DNA from: Lentiprolixibacter aurantiacus
GTDB lineage: Bacteria; Bacteroidota; Bacteroidia; Flavobacteriales; Flavobacteriaceae
DNA length: 64,000 bases
Assembly (NCBI RefSeq): GCF_026241225.1
Contig: NZ_JAPFQP010000001.1
Coordinates: 558,001-622,000, forward strand
Direction: 5' to 3'
Translations under genes and position numbers: made by a program
Shown here: positions 26,601 through 35,267 of the stretch, one piece after another
Numbering within the stretch: position 1 is the stretch's first letter
How the letters are laid out: each line of letters opens with the position of its first letter
Notes under the pieces: model-generated
The model's database searches: none
What the model was told of the DNA's origin: nothing
What the model saw: the letters and a program-made list of their open reading frames with translations, nothing else

Positions 26601-26613
26601 GGTGGGACCACAT
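26601..26613 (+). repeat. 13-base match to the tRNA(CAT) 3' end, opposite orientation
   Basis: GGTGGGACCACAT is identical to the last bases of the tRNA at 22749 plus three bases beyond it, here on the plus strand. A 13-base identity is unlikely by chance in 64 kb. It lies 44 bases before the DUF2188 gene. Confidence 0.4.
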
Positions 26614-26656
26614 CTGGATGAAAACAGTATCTTCGGCAATAGATAAAAACTTTTAA

Positions 26657-26947
26657 ATGCCTAAAGGCCGCAAATCCAGCAGCTGGATAGACATATTGAT
26701 TGAAATTGTAGAAGCCTATTTTAAAAGTGCGCGTCAGAGCAGGAGAGGCAGAACATGGCACCAGCATGTGGTTCCTTATGATAATGGCTGGGCTGTAAGG
26801 CGTGAAGGAAATAAGCGCATCACCTCTAAACACCGTCGACAAGACACGGCAATTCGCAAAGCAAAACGCCTGGCAAGAAAATATAAGGCCGATGTAGTCA
26901 TCCACAGACAGGACGGTACCATACGGGATCGCATAAACTACGATTAA
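26657..26947 (+). CDS. DUF2188 domain protein
   Basis: Small basic protein of 96 residues. The core from about 34 to 95 matches the DUF2188 pattern: a WHQHVVPYDNGWAVRREGN segment in which an aromatic-rich strand is followed by a helix of basic residues (AIRKAKRLARKYKADVVIH) and a final strand with HRQDGTIRDRINY. The function of DUF2188 is not known. The extra N-terminal 25 residues are amphipathic and contain an acidic and a basic half. It stands alone beside a 13-base tRNA-like match and may belong to the accessory segment of this window. Confidence 0.8.
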   Translation: MPKGRKSSSWIDILIEIVEAYFKSARQSRRGRTWHQHVVPYDNGWAVRREGNKRITSKHRRQDTAIRKAKRLARKYKADVVIHRQDGTIRDRINYD

Positions 26948-27114
26948 AATAAGTAATAATAATCAATAAAGGTTTTTGTTTTAGTCGATCAATTTAATCT
27001 GGTGATAAAAGAAATAAACCGAAGGGTTTCCAGAAATAACAACGGCATTGTCGGAAATGCATTTTGCGATAGCAAAAAAGAGAATGGAGGCAAGATGGTG
27101 TTGTGATTTTGGCA

Positions 27115-27185
27115 ATCAGCCAAAAATTTCCTTAAATCCTTCTTGATCTTTTGGTTCGTTTTGGATCAAGCCAAAATGAACATAA
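27115..27185 (+). repeat. probable dispersed Bacteroidota intergenic repeat
   Basis: CTTGATC (27142-27148) and GATCAAG (27164-27170) form an inverted pair, with TTTTGG and CCAAAA as a second, staggered pair. Read in the plus frame it gives FLIFWFVLDQAKMNIRK, a pattern I recall as a recurrent spurious translation in intergenic DNA of Flavobacteriia. The recognition is from memory and should be treated as such. The whole 26948-27196 gap is otherwise A+T-rich and gene-free, with one small TTTTGC/GCAAAA hairpin at 27062-27077. Confidence 0.4.
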
Positions 27186-27196
27186 GAAAACAATTT

Positions 27197-27598
27197 TTAA
27201 GAGATCTCCTGACAAAGTTCAACTAAAACCCCATTGGAGCTTTTAGGGTGCAGGAAAGCCACCAGCTTATTGTCTGCACCCTTCTTCGGGTTTTCATTCA
27301 GCACAATAAAGCCTTCTCCCTTTAATCGTTCAATCTCGGCATATATATCGTCCACATCAAAGGCGATGTGGTGGATACCTTCGCCCTTCTTTGCTACATA
27401 CTTGCTGATTGGGCTGTCTTCCCTGGTCCCTTCCAGCAATTCGATCTTGTTGGGGCCAGAGGCAAAAAAGGAGGTTTTAACCCCTTCGGACTCTACCTCT
27501 TCTTCCTTGTAGGGTCCTTCCCCAAACAGCTTGCGAAACAATTCATTTGAAGCTTCGAGGTCTTTTACGGCAATGCCTATATGTTCTATTTTTCTCAT
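27197..27598 (-). CDS. mce: methylmalonyl-CoA epimerase
   Basis: Interconverts (2R)- and (2S)-methylmalonyl-CoA in the cytoplasm, on the route between propionyl-CoA and succinyl-CoA. The 133-residue protein is a typical vicinal-oxygen-chelate fold: IEHIGIAVKDLEASNELFRKLFG at the start (metal-ligand His), HHIAFDVDDI in the middle, and FLHPKSSNGVLVELCQ at the end with the last ligand Glu. Length and motifs match the family closely. Its mutase partner is not in this window, and it is divergent from rbfA with 72 bases between the start codons. Confidence 0.95.
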   Translation of the reverse strand: MRKIEHIGIAVKDLEASNELFRKLFGEGPYKEEEVESEGVKTSFFASGPNKIELLEGTREDSPISKYVAKKGEGIHHIAFDVDDIYAEIERLKGEGFIVLNENPKKGADNKLVAFLHPKSSNGVLVELCQEIS

Positions 27599-27658
27599 CT
27601 TAATCCCTTAGGTTTGGGCTATACGGTAACAACCCTCTAAATTACGCATTATTTGCCG

Positions 27659-27666
27659 TATTTTTG
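27659..27666 (+). promoter_or_regulatory. Bacteroidota -7 motif TATTTTTG immediately ahead of rbfA
   Basis: TATTTTTG fits TAnnTTTG and ends four bases before the chosen ATG of rbfA at 27671. This is the same spacing as at the response regulator (3812-3819). Transcription from it would give a leaderless or nearly leaderless message. No clear -33 box. Confidence 0.35.
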
Positions 27667-27670
27667 CCCC

Positions 27671-28060
27671 ATGGAGAGCCAGCGACAGAAAAAAATAGGG
27701 GGGCTGATCCAGCAGGATCTGGCCGATATTTTACAGCGGGCGGCGACCGAAGGTTCGCCCGGAACATTGATCTCGGTCTCCAAGGTTTCCGTTACCGTAG
27801 ACCTCTCCATCGCCAAGGTGTATGTGAGCGTTTTTCCCACAGCAAAGGCCGTTAAGATTGTGGAAGAGATCAAGGCAAGCACCCCTGCCATAAGGCACGA
27901 ACTCGCCCAGCGTACCAAACACCAGCTTCGCCGTACACCGGAACTTCTATTCTTCCTGGATGATTCCCTGGACTATATCGAGAAAATAGACCAAAGCCTG
28001 AAAGAAGGAGAAAACCCCATCGAAAAACCTGATATACTGCCCAGACGGAAAAAATCCTGA
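27671..28060 (+). CDS. rbfA: 30S ribosome-binding factor A
   Basis: Small KH-type protein that binds the free 30S subunit and helps mature the 5' end of 16S rRNA. Starting at the ATG at 27671 it has 129 residues, beginning MESQRQKKIGGLIQQDLADI, the usual RbfA start; a TTG 18 bases earlier would add only MPYFCP. Motifs: TLISVSKVSVTVDLSIAKVYVSVFP and HELAQRTKHQLRRTPELLFFLDDSLDY, both characteristic. It is followed after two bases by an FtsX-type permease gene, so the two are co-transcribed. Confidence 0.94.
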   Translation: MESQRQKKIGGLIQQDLADILQRAATEGSPGTLISVSKVSVTVDLSIAKVYVSVFPTAKAVKIVEEIKASTPAIRHELAQRTKHQLRRTPELLFFLDDSLDYIEKIDQSLKEGENPIEKPDILPRRKKS

Positions 28061-28062
28061 TT

Positions 28063-29268
28063 ATGAATTTTCCGTTCTACATTGCCCGGCGTTATGTTCG
28101 CTCCAAAAGCAGCCAGAATGCGGTGAATGTGATCAACTTTATCACCTTCCTGGTGATTGTAATTGGCTCAGCGGCATTGTTTATCGTCCTATCCGGCTTT
28201 GCAGGCCTTAAGACCTTCAGCCTCTCTTTTAGCAACACCTTCGATCCGGACCTCAAGGCTGTTCCAGCCACAGGGAAGTTTTTTCAGGTTAGCCCGGAAA
28301 CCTACATCGCCCTGCAAGAGGTTGAGGGCATCGACAGTTTTTCTCGGGAAATAGAGGAGCGGGTTTACATCACCCACCAGAAGAAAAGCGATGTGGCCTA
28401 TATCAAAGGGGTAGATGAACTCTATGCCTCAGCAACCCGCATAGACAGCACCATATACTGGGGACAATGGAATATTGATAATCAACGCACTGTAGTGGGC
28501 CTGGGAATTGCCAACCTGCTGGGCCTAACCCTTGATAATTTCCGTAGCCCTCTGGTAGTACTCGCCCCTAAACCGGGAGAAGGCACCCTTGGAACCCAGG
28601 GCTTCAACGCAAAGCCCTATAATGAACTCTCCCTTGTTCTTAGCGGGGTCTACGCCCTGGAAGAAAACCTGGACAAAAAATATGTCTTCACAGACCTGCG
28701 CCTGGTTCAGGCCTTGCTGGAAAAAGACAGTACCCAGCTTTCCGGGATTAACTTCCGCTTATTACCCACTGCCAATGCGGAAGAGCTTGGAAACACCCTG
28801 CAAGACCTCCTGGGCCCCGAAGTACAGATCAAAACACGCCGCCAACTCAACCAGACGCTATACCGCATGCTCAACACGGAAAACCTGGCCACCTACCTGA
28901 TCTTTACGCTCGTCCTGATCATTGCCCTCTTCAATGTGGTGGGGGCCATCATTATGATGATACTGGACAAGCAACAGAACTCGAGGACGCTTTTCAGCCT
29001 GGGTACCACACTAAAGGAAATACGCCGCATCTATTTTATACAGGGCGTCATTGTTACCAGCATGGGTGGTATTATTGGTATTGTGCTGGGTTCCTTGCTA
29101 ATCCTGTCACAACTGGCCTTCGGGTGGTTAAAGATCACTCCCTCCCTGGCCTATCCGGTAGAATATCAGTTTGTAAATGTGCTGATTGTGCTGGGTACGA
29201 TTGTAGTCCTGGGTCTCATAGCCTCTAAGGTTGCCAGCCGGCGGGTCAATAAAAAGCTGTTGTCCTGA
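28063..29268 (+). CDS. LolC/LolE-like FtsX-family permease
   Basis: Inner-membrane permease of 401 residues with the LolE-type arrangement: an N-terminal anchor (FPFYIARRYVRSKSSQNAVNVINFIT, then a helix at about 22-45), a periplasmic domain of roughly 200 residues, and three C-terminal helices (about 275-300, 320-345 and 365-385). It is probably a subunit of the lipoprotein-releasing ABC machine or a relative; its ATPase is not next to it. Two bases separate it from rbfA. Its stop abuts the stop of the opposing dus gene with no base between (TGA followed by TCA). Confidence 0.9.
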   Translation: MNFPFYIARRYVRSKSSQNAVNVINFITFLVIVIGSAALFIVLSGFAGLKTFSLSFSNTFDPDLKAVPATGKFFQVSPETYIALQEVEGIDSFSREIEERVYITHQKKSDVAYIKGVDELYASATRIDSTIYWGQWNIDNQRTVVGLGIANLLGLTLDNFRSPLVVLAPKPGEGTLGTQGFNAKPYNELSLVLSGVYALEENLDKKYVFTDLRLVQALLEKDSTQLSGINFRLLPTANAEELGNTLQDLLGPEVQIKTRRQLNQTLYRMLNTENLATYLIFTLVLIIALFNVVGAIIMMILDKQQNSRTLFSLGTTLKEIRRIYFIQGVIVTSMGGIIGIVLGSLLILSQLAFGWLKITPSLAYPVEYQFVNVLIVLGTIVVLGLIASKVASRRVNKKLLS

Positions 29269-30261
29269 TCAGGCAAACTGGTAATCCCCAAATTTTTCCA
29301 GCACCTCCTCAAAGGCTGCGAAAACATTTGCCGCATCATCACTGGTTACCATTTTGAGCCTGTATTCCTTGAAATTGGGGATCCCTTTAAAGTAATTGGT
29401 GTAGTGTCGCCGGGTTTCGAAAACCCCGAGCTTTTCCCCTTTCCAGTCGATCGCCATCTCCAGGTGCCTCCTGGCAGCATCCACCCGTTCCTCCATGGTG
29501 GGCGGAGCTAAATGCGTGCCTGTCTTAAAATAGTGTTTTACTTCCTTAAAGAACCAGGGGTAACCAATGCTCGCCCTTCCTATCATAGCACCATCCAGGC
29601 CGTATTCATCACGCATACGCATCGCAGCTTCCGGGGAAGATACATCGCCATTCCCAAAAACAGGGATATGCATCCTGGGATTGTTTTTTACCTCAGCAAT
29701 GGGCTTCCAGTCTGCCTCGCCTTTGTACATCTGGGCGCGGGTGCGACCATGTATGGCTATAGCCTGGCATCCCACATCCTGCAAACGCTCCGCTACCTCA
29801 ACAATGTGGATGGAATTATGGTCCCACCCCAGTCTGGTCTTTACAGTAACAGGTAGTTTGGTGTGCTCCACCATGGCCTTGGTAAGGCTCACCATCTTGT
29901 CTATATCCTTGAGGATTCCGGCACCGGCCCCCTTGCAAACCACTTTCTTTACCGGGCAGCCAAAGTTGATATCGATGATATCGGGATTGGATTGTTCCAC
30001 GATCTCCACAGACCGCAGCATGGAATCCAGGTTGGCCCCAAAGATCTGTATCCCCACCGGACGCTCTTTCTCGTAAATATCCAGTTTCATAACACTCTTT
30101 GCGGCATCGCGGATAAGGCCTTCGGATGAAATAAATTCCGTGTATACCACATCGGCCCCCTGCTCCTTGCACAGGGCTCGGAAGGGGGGGTCGCTTACAT
30201 CCTCCATGGGCGCAAGCAACAAGGGAAAATCCGGCAAATTTATATCTCCAATCCTGGGCAT
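29269..30261 (-). CDS. dusB: tRNA-dihydrouridine synthase (DusB/NifR3 family)
   Basis: FMN enzyme that reduces uridines in the tRNA D-loop. The 330-residue protein shows the family landmarks: LAPMEDVSDPPFRALC near residue 16-31, VGIQIFGANLD, the INFGCPVKKVVCKGAGAG block with the active-site cysteine, HGRTRAQMYKGEADW, and the C-terminal FETRRHYTNYFKG. DusB assignment rests on the NifR3-like pattern and could in principle be another Dus subclass. Ends exactly against the LolE-like gene and starts 53 bases after the outer-membrane barrel gene ends on the same strand. Confidence 0.93.
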   Translation of the reverse strand: MPRIGDINLPDFPLLLAPMEDVSDPPFRALCKEQGADVVYTEFISSEGLIRDAAKSVMKLDIYEKERPVGIQIFGANLDSMLRSVEIVEQSNPDIIDINFGCPVKKVVCKGAGAGILKDIDKMVSLTKAMVEHTKLPVTVKTRLGWDHNSIHIVEVAERLQDVGCQAIAIHGRTRAQMYKGEADWKPIAEVKNNPRMHIPVFGNGDVSSPEAAMRMRDEYGLDGAMIGRASIGYPWFFKEVKHYFKTGTHLAPPTMEERVDAARRHLEMAIDWKGEKLGVFETRRHYTNYFKGIPNFKEYRLKMVTSDDAANVFAAFEEVLEKFGDYQFA

Positions 30262-30314
30262 CTCTTGAATCTAAGTGGCGCAAAAATAAAAATAAAGCTG
30301 GAAACCGAAGGAAT

Positions 30315-32726
30315 TTACTCGTTATCAAGCCGTTGAAGTTCCGATTTCTGGAGGGAACGGGTTCTGTCCTTCAGGCTGTAATTCCCAAAATTATAGGTAA
30401 AACCAATACGAACGAACTGTGTTTCAGGTACTGCCTTAAAAGAATTATCCTGATTGGCATAACGGGAAGTAAGGGTGGGGTTAGCCCTGCCCAGGATATC
30501 CTCCACAGTTAGGGAAAGTACTGCCCGATTATCCCATAAGGTCTTCCTAAGGCCCATATTCCACGTGATCATCTCTGAAGTTTTATACGATCCCAGCAAA
30601 AAGCCACTCAGGTAGGTAAGGCTGGTTTCCCCGGTAAAGGACCCGTCTTCACTCAGGGTAAAGGAATTACTCAGGCTGGAAAAGATGCCTGTAACCTTGT
30701 TGGTGTAGGTTTCTATTGCGCTTTCTTCAGCTCGAAGTGTTTCGTCCTCATAAAAAACAGAATTGTATGCATAGAGATACCAGAAGGAAGTAATAGAAGT
30801 GGCCAGGGTGAAATCCAGACCATAAGAGACGCTTTCCAGAACATTCTGATAACCGTCCCGGACCAGCTGGTTGATGTTGTCCTGAAAAGTCAGGTTGCTG
30901 ATGTAGCGCCCGTTGTCCCGGTAGTATACATCAATAAAATACGTGTCCTTGATGGTGAGGTTAAGGTTAAAGTTATTGCTGAAGTTTGGCACCAGCCCGG
31001 GGTTTCCCTCACCAAATTCATTCTCATTGAGAAAGTAGCGAAAAGGGTTGAGGTCCGAGTAATCCGGGCGGTCTAAACGTCTGCTATAGTCAAAATTAAC
31101 GCTGTTGTTTTCCCCCAGTTTCCTGCTCAGGTAGAGTGAAGGAAACAACTCCAGGTAGCTTTGGTTGTTTGTTTCCTGAAGGGTCTCCGAACGGGTTTTT
31201 ACATCGGTTTGTTCTGCCCTAAGCCCCAGTTTGAGGGACCATTTGTCCCATTGCCCTGACCAGCTGGAATAGGCCGCCAGCACCCTTTCCTGGTAGCTAA
31301 AATTGTCGGATAAATCAATATCAAAGGGGGGTTGTGTATCATTTACATCAAAGAAATCTATCCGGCTACTGGATTCTATCAGGGAAGCCTTAAAGCCGCT
31401 TTCAAAACTGCCTGATTTAACCGGCGTATAATAGTCCACCTGGCCGGTATAAATATCAATTCCCTGGAATGCGTCTGTAGAAAAGGAAAAGTCGCGAAGG
31501 AAATTCCCTGTAGCATCAAAGTATTCACTGAAACCGGCTTGCTGCCTGGATAGCTCGTAATAGGTGTAATGGGCATTGGCTTTCAATGAAGCTCCTTCCT
31601 TTTTGAGCCTGCGTTCATAATTGAGGTCAAAGGTTAGGTTTAGCTGATCCTCATCCAGCCTGCTCTGGTTTTGCAAAGTAGAGTCCAATACCCCGGCAGC
31701 ATTGCGCATCTCCGTAGACACCTGGTTTTGTACTACCTTATTGGGAGAATAGCTCAGGTTGGAACTGAAATTGAAAAGGTCTTGGTCCGAGGGATTGTAA
31801 TCCAGCATCAGGCTGGCCTGCTGGCCCTGGGAACGTGTGGTTTCCCCAAGTTCGGTATTCCAGCGGGCAAACACATCGTTTTGTGCATTAATATAGTTAA
31901 CAGCAGTTTTGGTACGTTCAAATTCTTTCCGTGGGTTAATCACATAGTTGGCAAATAGCCCAAACTTTTCTCCTTTGAGGTAATGGCTGCTTCCAAAGCT
32001 GTATTTGGGGAAGATCCCCTGGGTGAACTGGGTCCTGACACTACCTTTATAGCCCGGGTTTATGTTGGCATTGGTGCGAATGTTAAGTACCGGGCCGTCT
32101 TCCGCTTCAAAACTGGCGGGCGGATTGGGAATTACTTCCACGGAAGAAACAAGGTCGCCAGACAGGCCTTTGAGGAATTCCTGGCTTTCTGCCTGTGTTA
32201 GCTGCACCTTGCGATCGTTGAGGTAGATCGTAGCCTCTTTGCCGCGTATTTCCAGATTGTTCTGTACAATAACCAGGCCCGGGACATTCCTGAGGATGTC
32301 CCAGCTACTTCCTTCTGTTATCACCGTATTCTCCACATTGAAGACAATGCGGTCTGTCTTGCGCTCAACCGTAGGTCTCTGCCCACTGATCACCACCTCA
32401 TCCAGCCACTTGCCATTCGGTTCCATGACTATGGCGCCAATCCTTACATCAGCAGCTATCTCCAGGGCCACAAAACGGGATTCGTAACCAAAGTACCGTG
32501 CCTGCAAAAAATAAAGCCCTTGAGGTATCCCCTTGAGTACAAAGTAGCCGTCATCGTCAGCTGATGTTCCTGCCACCTGGGTGCTGTCTGAGGTCTTGAA
32601 AAGAATGGTGTTTGCAAATGGGAGTGTTTTACCCTCCGCATCCCTGACCCGGCCGGAAAGCTGAAAGGTCTGACTCATCAGAGCAAAGGGCAGCAAGCCT
32701 AAAATGATAAGCAGGGGGTATCTCAC
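30315..32726 (-). CDS. outer-membrane beta-barrel protein (TonB-receptor-like, OMP_b-brl_3)
   Basis: 803-residue outer-membrane protein. A signal peptide (RYPLLIILGLLPFALMSQ) leads to a carboxypeptidase-regulatory-like domain at about 20-100 (LSGRVRDAEGKTLPFANTIL), a plug domain (about 120-215, SWDILRNVPGLVI and SVEVIPNPPASFEAEDGPV), and a barrel of about 580 residues with repeated aromatic strands. This is the architecture of the Bacteroidota 'outer membrane beta-barrel family' proteins. The C-terminus ends in a charged tail rather than the usual terminal aromatic residue. No SusD-like partner is adjacent, so its ligand is unknown. Confidence 0.93.
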   Translation of the reverse strand: MRYPLLIILGLLPFALMSQTFQLSGRVRDAEGKTLPFANTILFKTSDSTQVAGTSADDDGYFVLKGIPQGLYFLQARYFGYESRFVALEIAADVRIGAIVMEPNGKWLDEVVISGQRPTVERKTDRIVFNVENTVITEGSSWDILRNVPGLVIVQNNLEIRGKEATIYLNDRKVQLTQAESQEFLKGLSGDLVSSVEVIPNPPASFEAEDGPVLNIRTNANINPGYKGSVRTQFTQGIFPKYSFGSSHYLKGEKFGLFANYVINPRKEFERTKTAVNYINAQNDVFARWNTELGETTRSQGQQASLMLDYNPSDQDLFNFSSNLSYSPNKVVQNQVSTEMRNAAGVLDSTLQNQSRLDEDQLNLTFDLNYERRLKKEGASLKANAHYTYYELSRQQAGFSEYFDATGNFLRDFSFSTDAFQGIDIYTGQVDYYTPVKSGSFESGFKASLIESSSRIDFFDVNDTQPPFDIDLSDNFSYQERVLAAYSSWSGQWDKWSLKLGLRAEQTDVKTRSETLQETNNQSYLELFPSLYLSRKLGENNSVNFDYSRRLDRPDYSDLNPFRYFLNENEFGEGNPGLVPNFSNNFNLNLTIKDTYFIDVYYRDNGRYISNLTFQDNINQLVRDGYQNVLESVSYGLDFTLATSITSFWYLYAYNSVFYEDETLRAEESAIETYTNKVTGIFSSLSNSFTLSEDGSFTGETSLTYLSGFLLGSYKTSEMITWNMGLRKTLWDNRAVLSLTVEDILGRANPTLTSRYANQDNSFKAVPETQFVRIGFTYNFGNYSLKDRTRSLQKSELQRLDNE

Positions 32727-32841
32727 AGTCAGGTAGGTTATTCTGTAAAACTATGAAATATATTTTCGGTCCACAATTTGCCCTGCCAAAACAATGAAAC
32801 AGGAGCATATTAACAGGGATTTTCCTGGTCTGCCTGCCGAC

Positions 32842-34071
32842 TTAAAATATGATCTTAACCTCCATTTGATCTCCATCACGGGTAATCACAACCGAAGTAG
32901 TATCACCTTTTTCAAAAGCCGATAAAGCGCGCATATAACTCATCATGTCAGTAACTGTACTGTCGCCCATTTGAACTACAATATCACCTTTTTGCAACCC
33001 GGCCTTCTGGGCGGGTTTGCCTTCACTCACACCGTCTATACGCATGCCTTTGCCGTCGAAGAGGTAATCGGGAATAACTCCCATAGCCACCCTGAAGCGG
33101 GGAACCTGTTCGCTTTCGTTCTTTGTTTTCCGGAAGCTGAGCTTGGGATCATCGTCCAGTTCGCCTATGAGATCCACAATATATCCTGTGATCTTGCGCA
33201 TTCCATCGTAGTTTAACAAGTCTGCATCATCCGATGGTTTGTGGTAGTCTTCGTGTTGCCCGGTAAAAAAGTGGAGTACGGGGATGTCCTGAAGGTAGAA
33301 CGAGGTGTGGTCTGATGGGCCTATCCCGGATTCATTCAAAACAAGCCTGAAGTCTTCATTAAGGGCATTTAGGGATTGGGTCCAGACCGGTGCAGTGCCA
33401 GTACCGCTAATGGACAGGGTGCTGTCCTGCCTCAGGCGCCCTACCATATCCATGTTAAGCATGTAATTTGCCCTGGACAGGTCAATAGTTGGGTTCTTTA
33501 CAAAATAATTGGAGCCAAGCAACCCCATTTCCTCCCCTGAGAAGGAGATGATCAGGTAATTATTGCCCCTGTGTTTTTTAGTCAGGGAATCCGCTACCTG
33601 AAGCAACACAGCCACACCGCTGGCATTGTCATCTGCCCCATTATGGATCTGTGGCTCTTCTCCCCTGTATAAGGAACCCTCACTGCCCATACCAAGGTGA
33701 TCGTAATGGGCCCCAATGATTACCGTATTTTTTGCCTGGTTATCGATATAACCGATAACGTTGGTGCCCGTAATGGTACTGTCGCCAGCCATAGTATACT
33801 GCACCTGTTGATGCGGGTCTGTCTTAGGTTTAAAGGTAAAGGTCTGAAAATAAGTCCCGGAATTCCCTTTGGGTTCGAGGCCAATGTCTTCCATCCTTTT
33901 CCTCAGGTATTCTGCCGCTTTGATCTCGTCAGGCGTTCCGGTTTCCCTTCCTGCCAGTGAGTCATTGGCCAGGATGGCAACATCTTCTTCCAAGCTCACA
34001 GAAACAGGTTTTTCTGATTTACATGAAAAAAAGATTGTAATAATTAGGGTGAGAATGAGTCTATTCCACAT
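32842..34071 (-). CDS. M28 family zinc aminopeptidase with PDZ domain
   Basis: Exported lipoprotein-type peptidase of 409 residues. The signal ends near FFSCKSEK (lipobox cysteine at about 17). M28 zinc ligands are visible: GAHYDHLG, HNGADDNASG, the general base and ligand in ISFSGEEMGLLGS, then NMDMVGR and the final His in SDHTSFYLQ. A PDZ domain covers the last 85 residues (VAMGVIPDY, then GKPAQKAGLQKGDIV). The PDZ-M28 combination is widespread in Bacteroidota. It is divergent from the PD40 lipoprotein gene with 35 bases between their start codons, so the promoters overlap. Confidence 0.93.
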   Translation of the reverse strand: MWNRLILTLIITIFFSCKSEKPVSVSLEEDVAILANDSLAGRETGTPDEIKAAEYLRKRMEDIGLEPKGNSGTYFQTFTFKPKTDPHQQVQYTMAGDSTITGTNVIGYIDNQAKNTVIIGAHYDHLGMGSEGSLYRGEEPQIHNGADDNASGVAVLLQVADSLTKKHRGNNYLIISFSGEEMGLLGSNYFVKNPTIDLSRANYMLNMDMVGRLRQDSTLSISGTGTAPVWTQSLNALNEDFRLVLNESGIGPSDHTSFYLQDIPVLHFFTGQHEDYHKPSDDADLLNYDGMRKITGYIVDLIGELDDDPKLSFRKTKNESEQVPRFRVAMGVIPDYLFDGKGMRIDGVSEGKPAQKAGLQKGDIVVQMGDSTVTDMMSYMRALSAFEKGDTTSVVITRDGDQMEVKIIF

Positions 34072-34106
34072 ATTTGCGATTATTTTTATACAAAATTACC
34101 CAACTT

Positions 34107-35213
34107 ATGAGAATTATCCTTGTTTTATTGGGCCTATCATTGGTTTTAAGTTGTAAATCAGAGCCCAAATCAGCCGAAAAAGAAACTAAAGCCGAAGTTT
34201 CACTAATGGCAGGTTCCGATACCCTCATCTATCCCGAGGAAAAGCATTTCAAATCTATCAGACAAATCACCTTTGGGGGAGACAATGCGGAGGCATACTG
34301 GAGTTTTGACGACAGTATGATGATCTTCCAGTCTAATTATAAACAATGGGGTGTGGAATGCGACCAGATGTTCCTGATGCAGGTTGGAGAAACTTTCCAG
34401 GATACCATGCCGCCCATGATTAGTACAGGCATGGGGAGAACCACCTGTGCGTATTTCCTCCCGGACAATGAGCATATCGTTTACGGATCTACCCATTTGG
34501 TTGATCCCAAATGCCCAGATGTCCCCCTCCGCAGGAATGGAAAATACGTATGGCCTGTATATGACTCCTTCGACATTTTTGTGGCCGATCTGGATGGGAA
34601 TATCACCGCGCAACTTACAGACACGCCCGGTTATGATGCCGAGGCTACCGTATCTCCCAAAGGAGATAAAATTGTATTTACGTCCATGCGTAGTGGCGAC
34701 CTCGAATTGTATACCATGAACCTTGATGGCAGCGAGGTAACCCAGATAACCGATGAACTGGGTTATGATGGGGGTGCTTTCTTTTCTCCCGATGGCAGCA
34801 AGATTATTTTCCGGGCCTCCCGCCCAAAGACCGAGGAAGCTATAAACGAATACAAGGAACTGCTTTCACAGGGGCTTGTGCAACCCACCGAAATGGAACT
34901 GTTCATCTGTAATGCGGATGGGAGCGACCTTAGGCAGCTTACCTTTTTGGGGAACGCCAACTGGAGTCCGTTTTTCCATCCTTCCGGTGAAAAGATCCTC
35001 TTTTCCAGCAATTTTGAGGCAGAAGGAGGATTCCCTTTCAACCTCTACCTGATTGATATAGATGGGAAAAACCTGGAACGGGTAACCCATGGGAAAACCT
35101 TTGATGCCTTCCCTGTGTTTTCCAATGACGGCAAATACTTGGCATTTTCAAGCAACCGCAACAACGGCGGTACTAGAGACACCAACCTCTTTATTGCCGA
35201 ATGGCAGGAATAA
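34107..35213 (+). CDS. TolB-like PD40 beta-propeller lipoprotein
   Basis: Lipoprotein of 368 residues with a WD40-like PD40 propeller. The ATG at 34107 gives MRIILVLLGLSLVLSC with the lipobox cysteine at residue 16; a TTG at 34074 would add a poor tail. Repeated units include AEATVSPKGDKIVFTSMRSGD, GGAFFSPDGSKIIFRAS and AFPVFSNDGKYLAFSSNRN, each ending in a strand typical of TolB/PD40 blades. Probably periplasmic; a binding role is inferred, with no enzyme motif. Its start is 35 bases from that of the M28 peptidase on the other strand. Confidence 0.9.
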   Translation: MRIILVLLGLSLVLSCKSEPKSAEKETKAEVSLMAGSDTLIYPEEKHFKSIRQITFGGDNAEAYWSFDDSMMIFQSNYKQWGVECDQMFLMQVGETFQDTMPPMISTGMGRTTCAYFLPDNEHIVYGSTHLVDPKCPDVPLRRNGKYVWPVYDSFDIFVADLDGNITAQLTDTPGYDAEATVSPKGDKIVFTSMRSGDLELYTMNLDGSEVTQITDELGYDGGAFFSPDGSKIIFRASRPKTEEAINEYKELLSQGLVQPTEMELFICNADGSDLRQLTFLGNANWSPFFHPSGEKILFSSNFEAEGGFPFNLYLIDIDGKNLERVTHGKTFDAFPVFSNDGKYLAFSSNRNNGGTRDTNLFIAEWQE

Positions 35214-35229
35214 TAAGGATACAAAGCAC

Positions 35230-35237
35230 TATCTTTG
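35230..35237 (+). promoter_or_regulatory. -7 promoter motif TATCTTTG ahead of lepA
   Basis: TATCTTTG fits TAnnTTTG and lies 30 bases before the lepA ATG at 35268, an ordinary leader length. No clear -33 box was found. Confidence 0.4.
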
Positions 35238-35267
35238 CCCTCCTGTTGAATTTGCTGGAAATAGAAA

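Noticed and set aside
26393-26905. 170-residue minus-strand open frame
   Set aside because: It overlaps the end of the NagX-like gene and all of the DUF2188 gene, both with clear family patterns on the plus strand.
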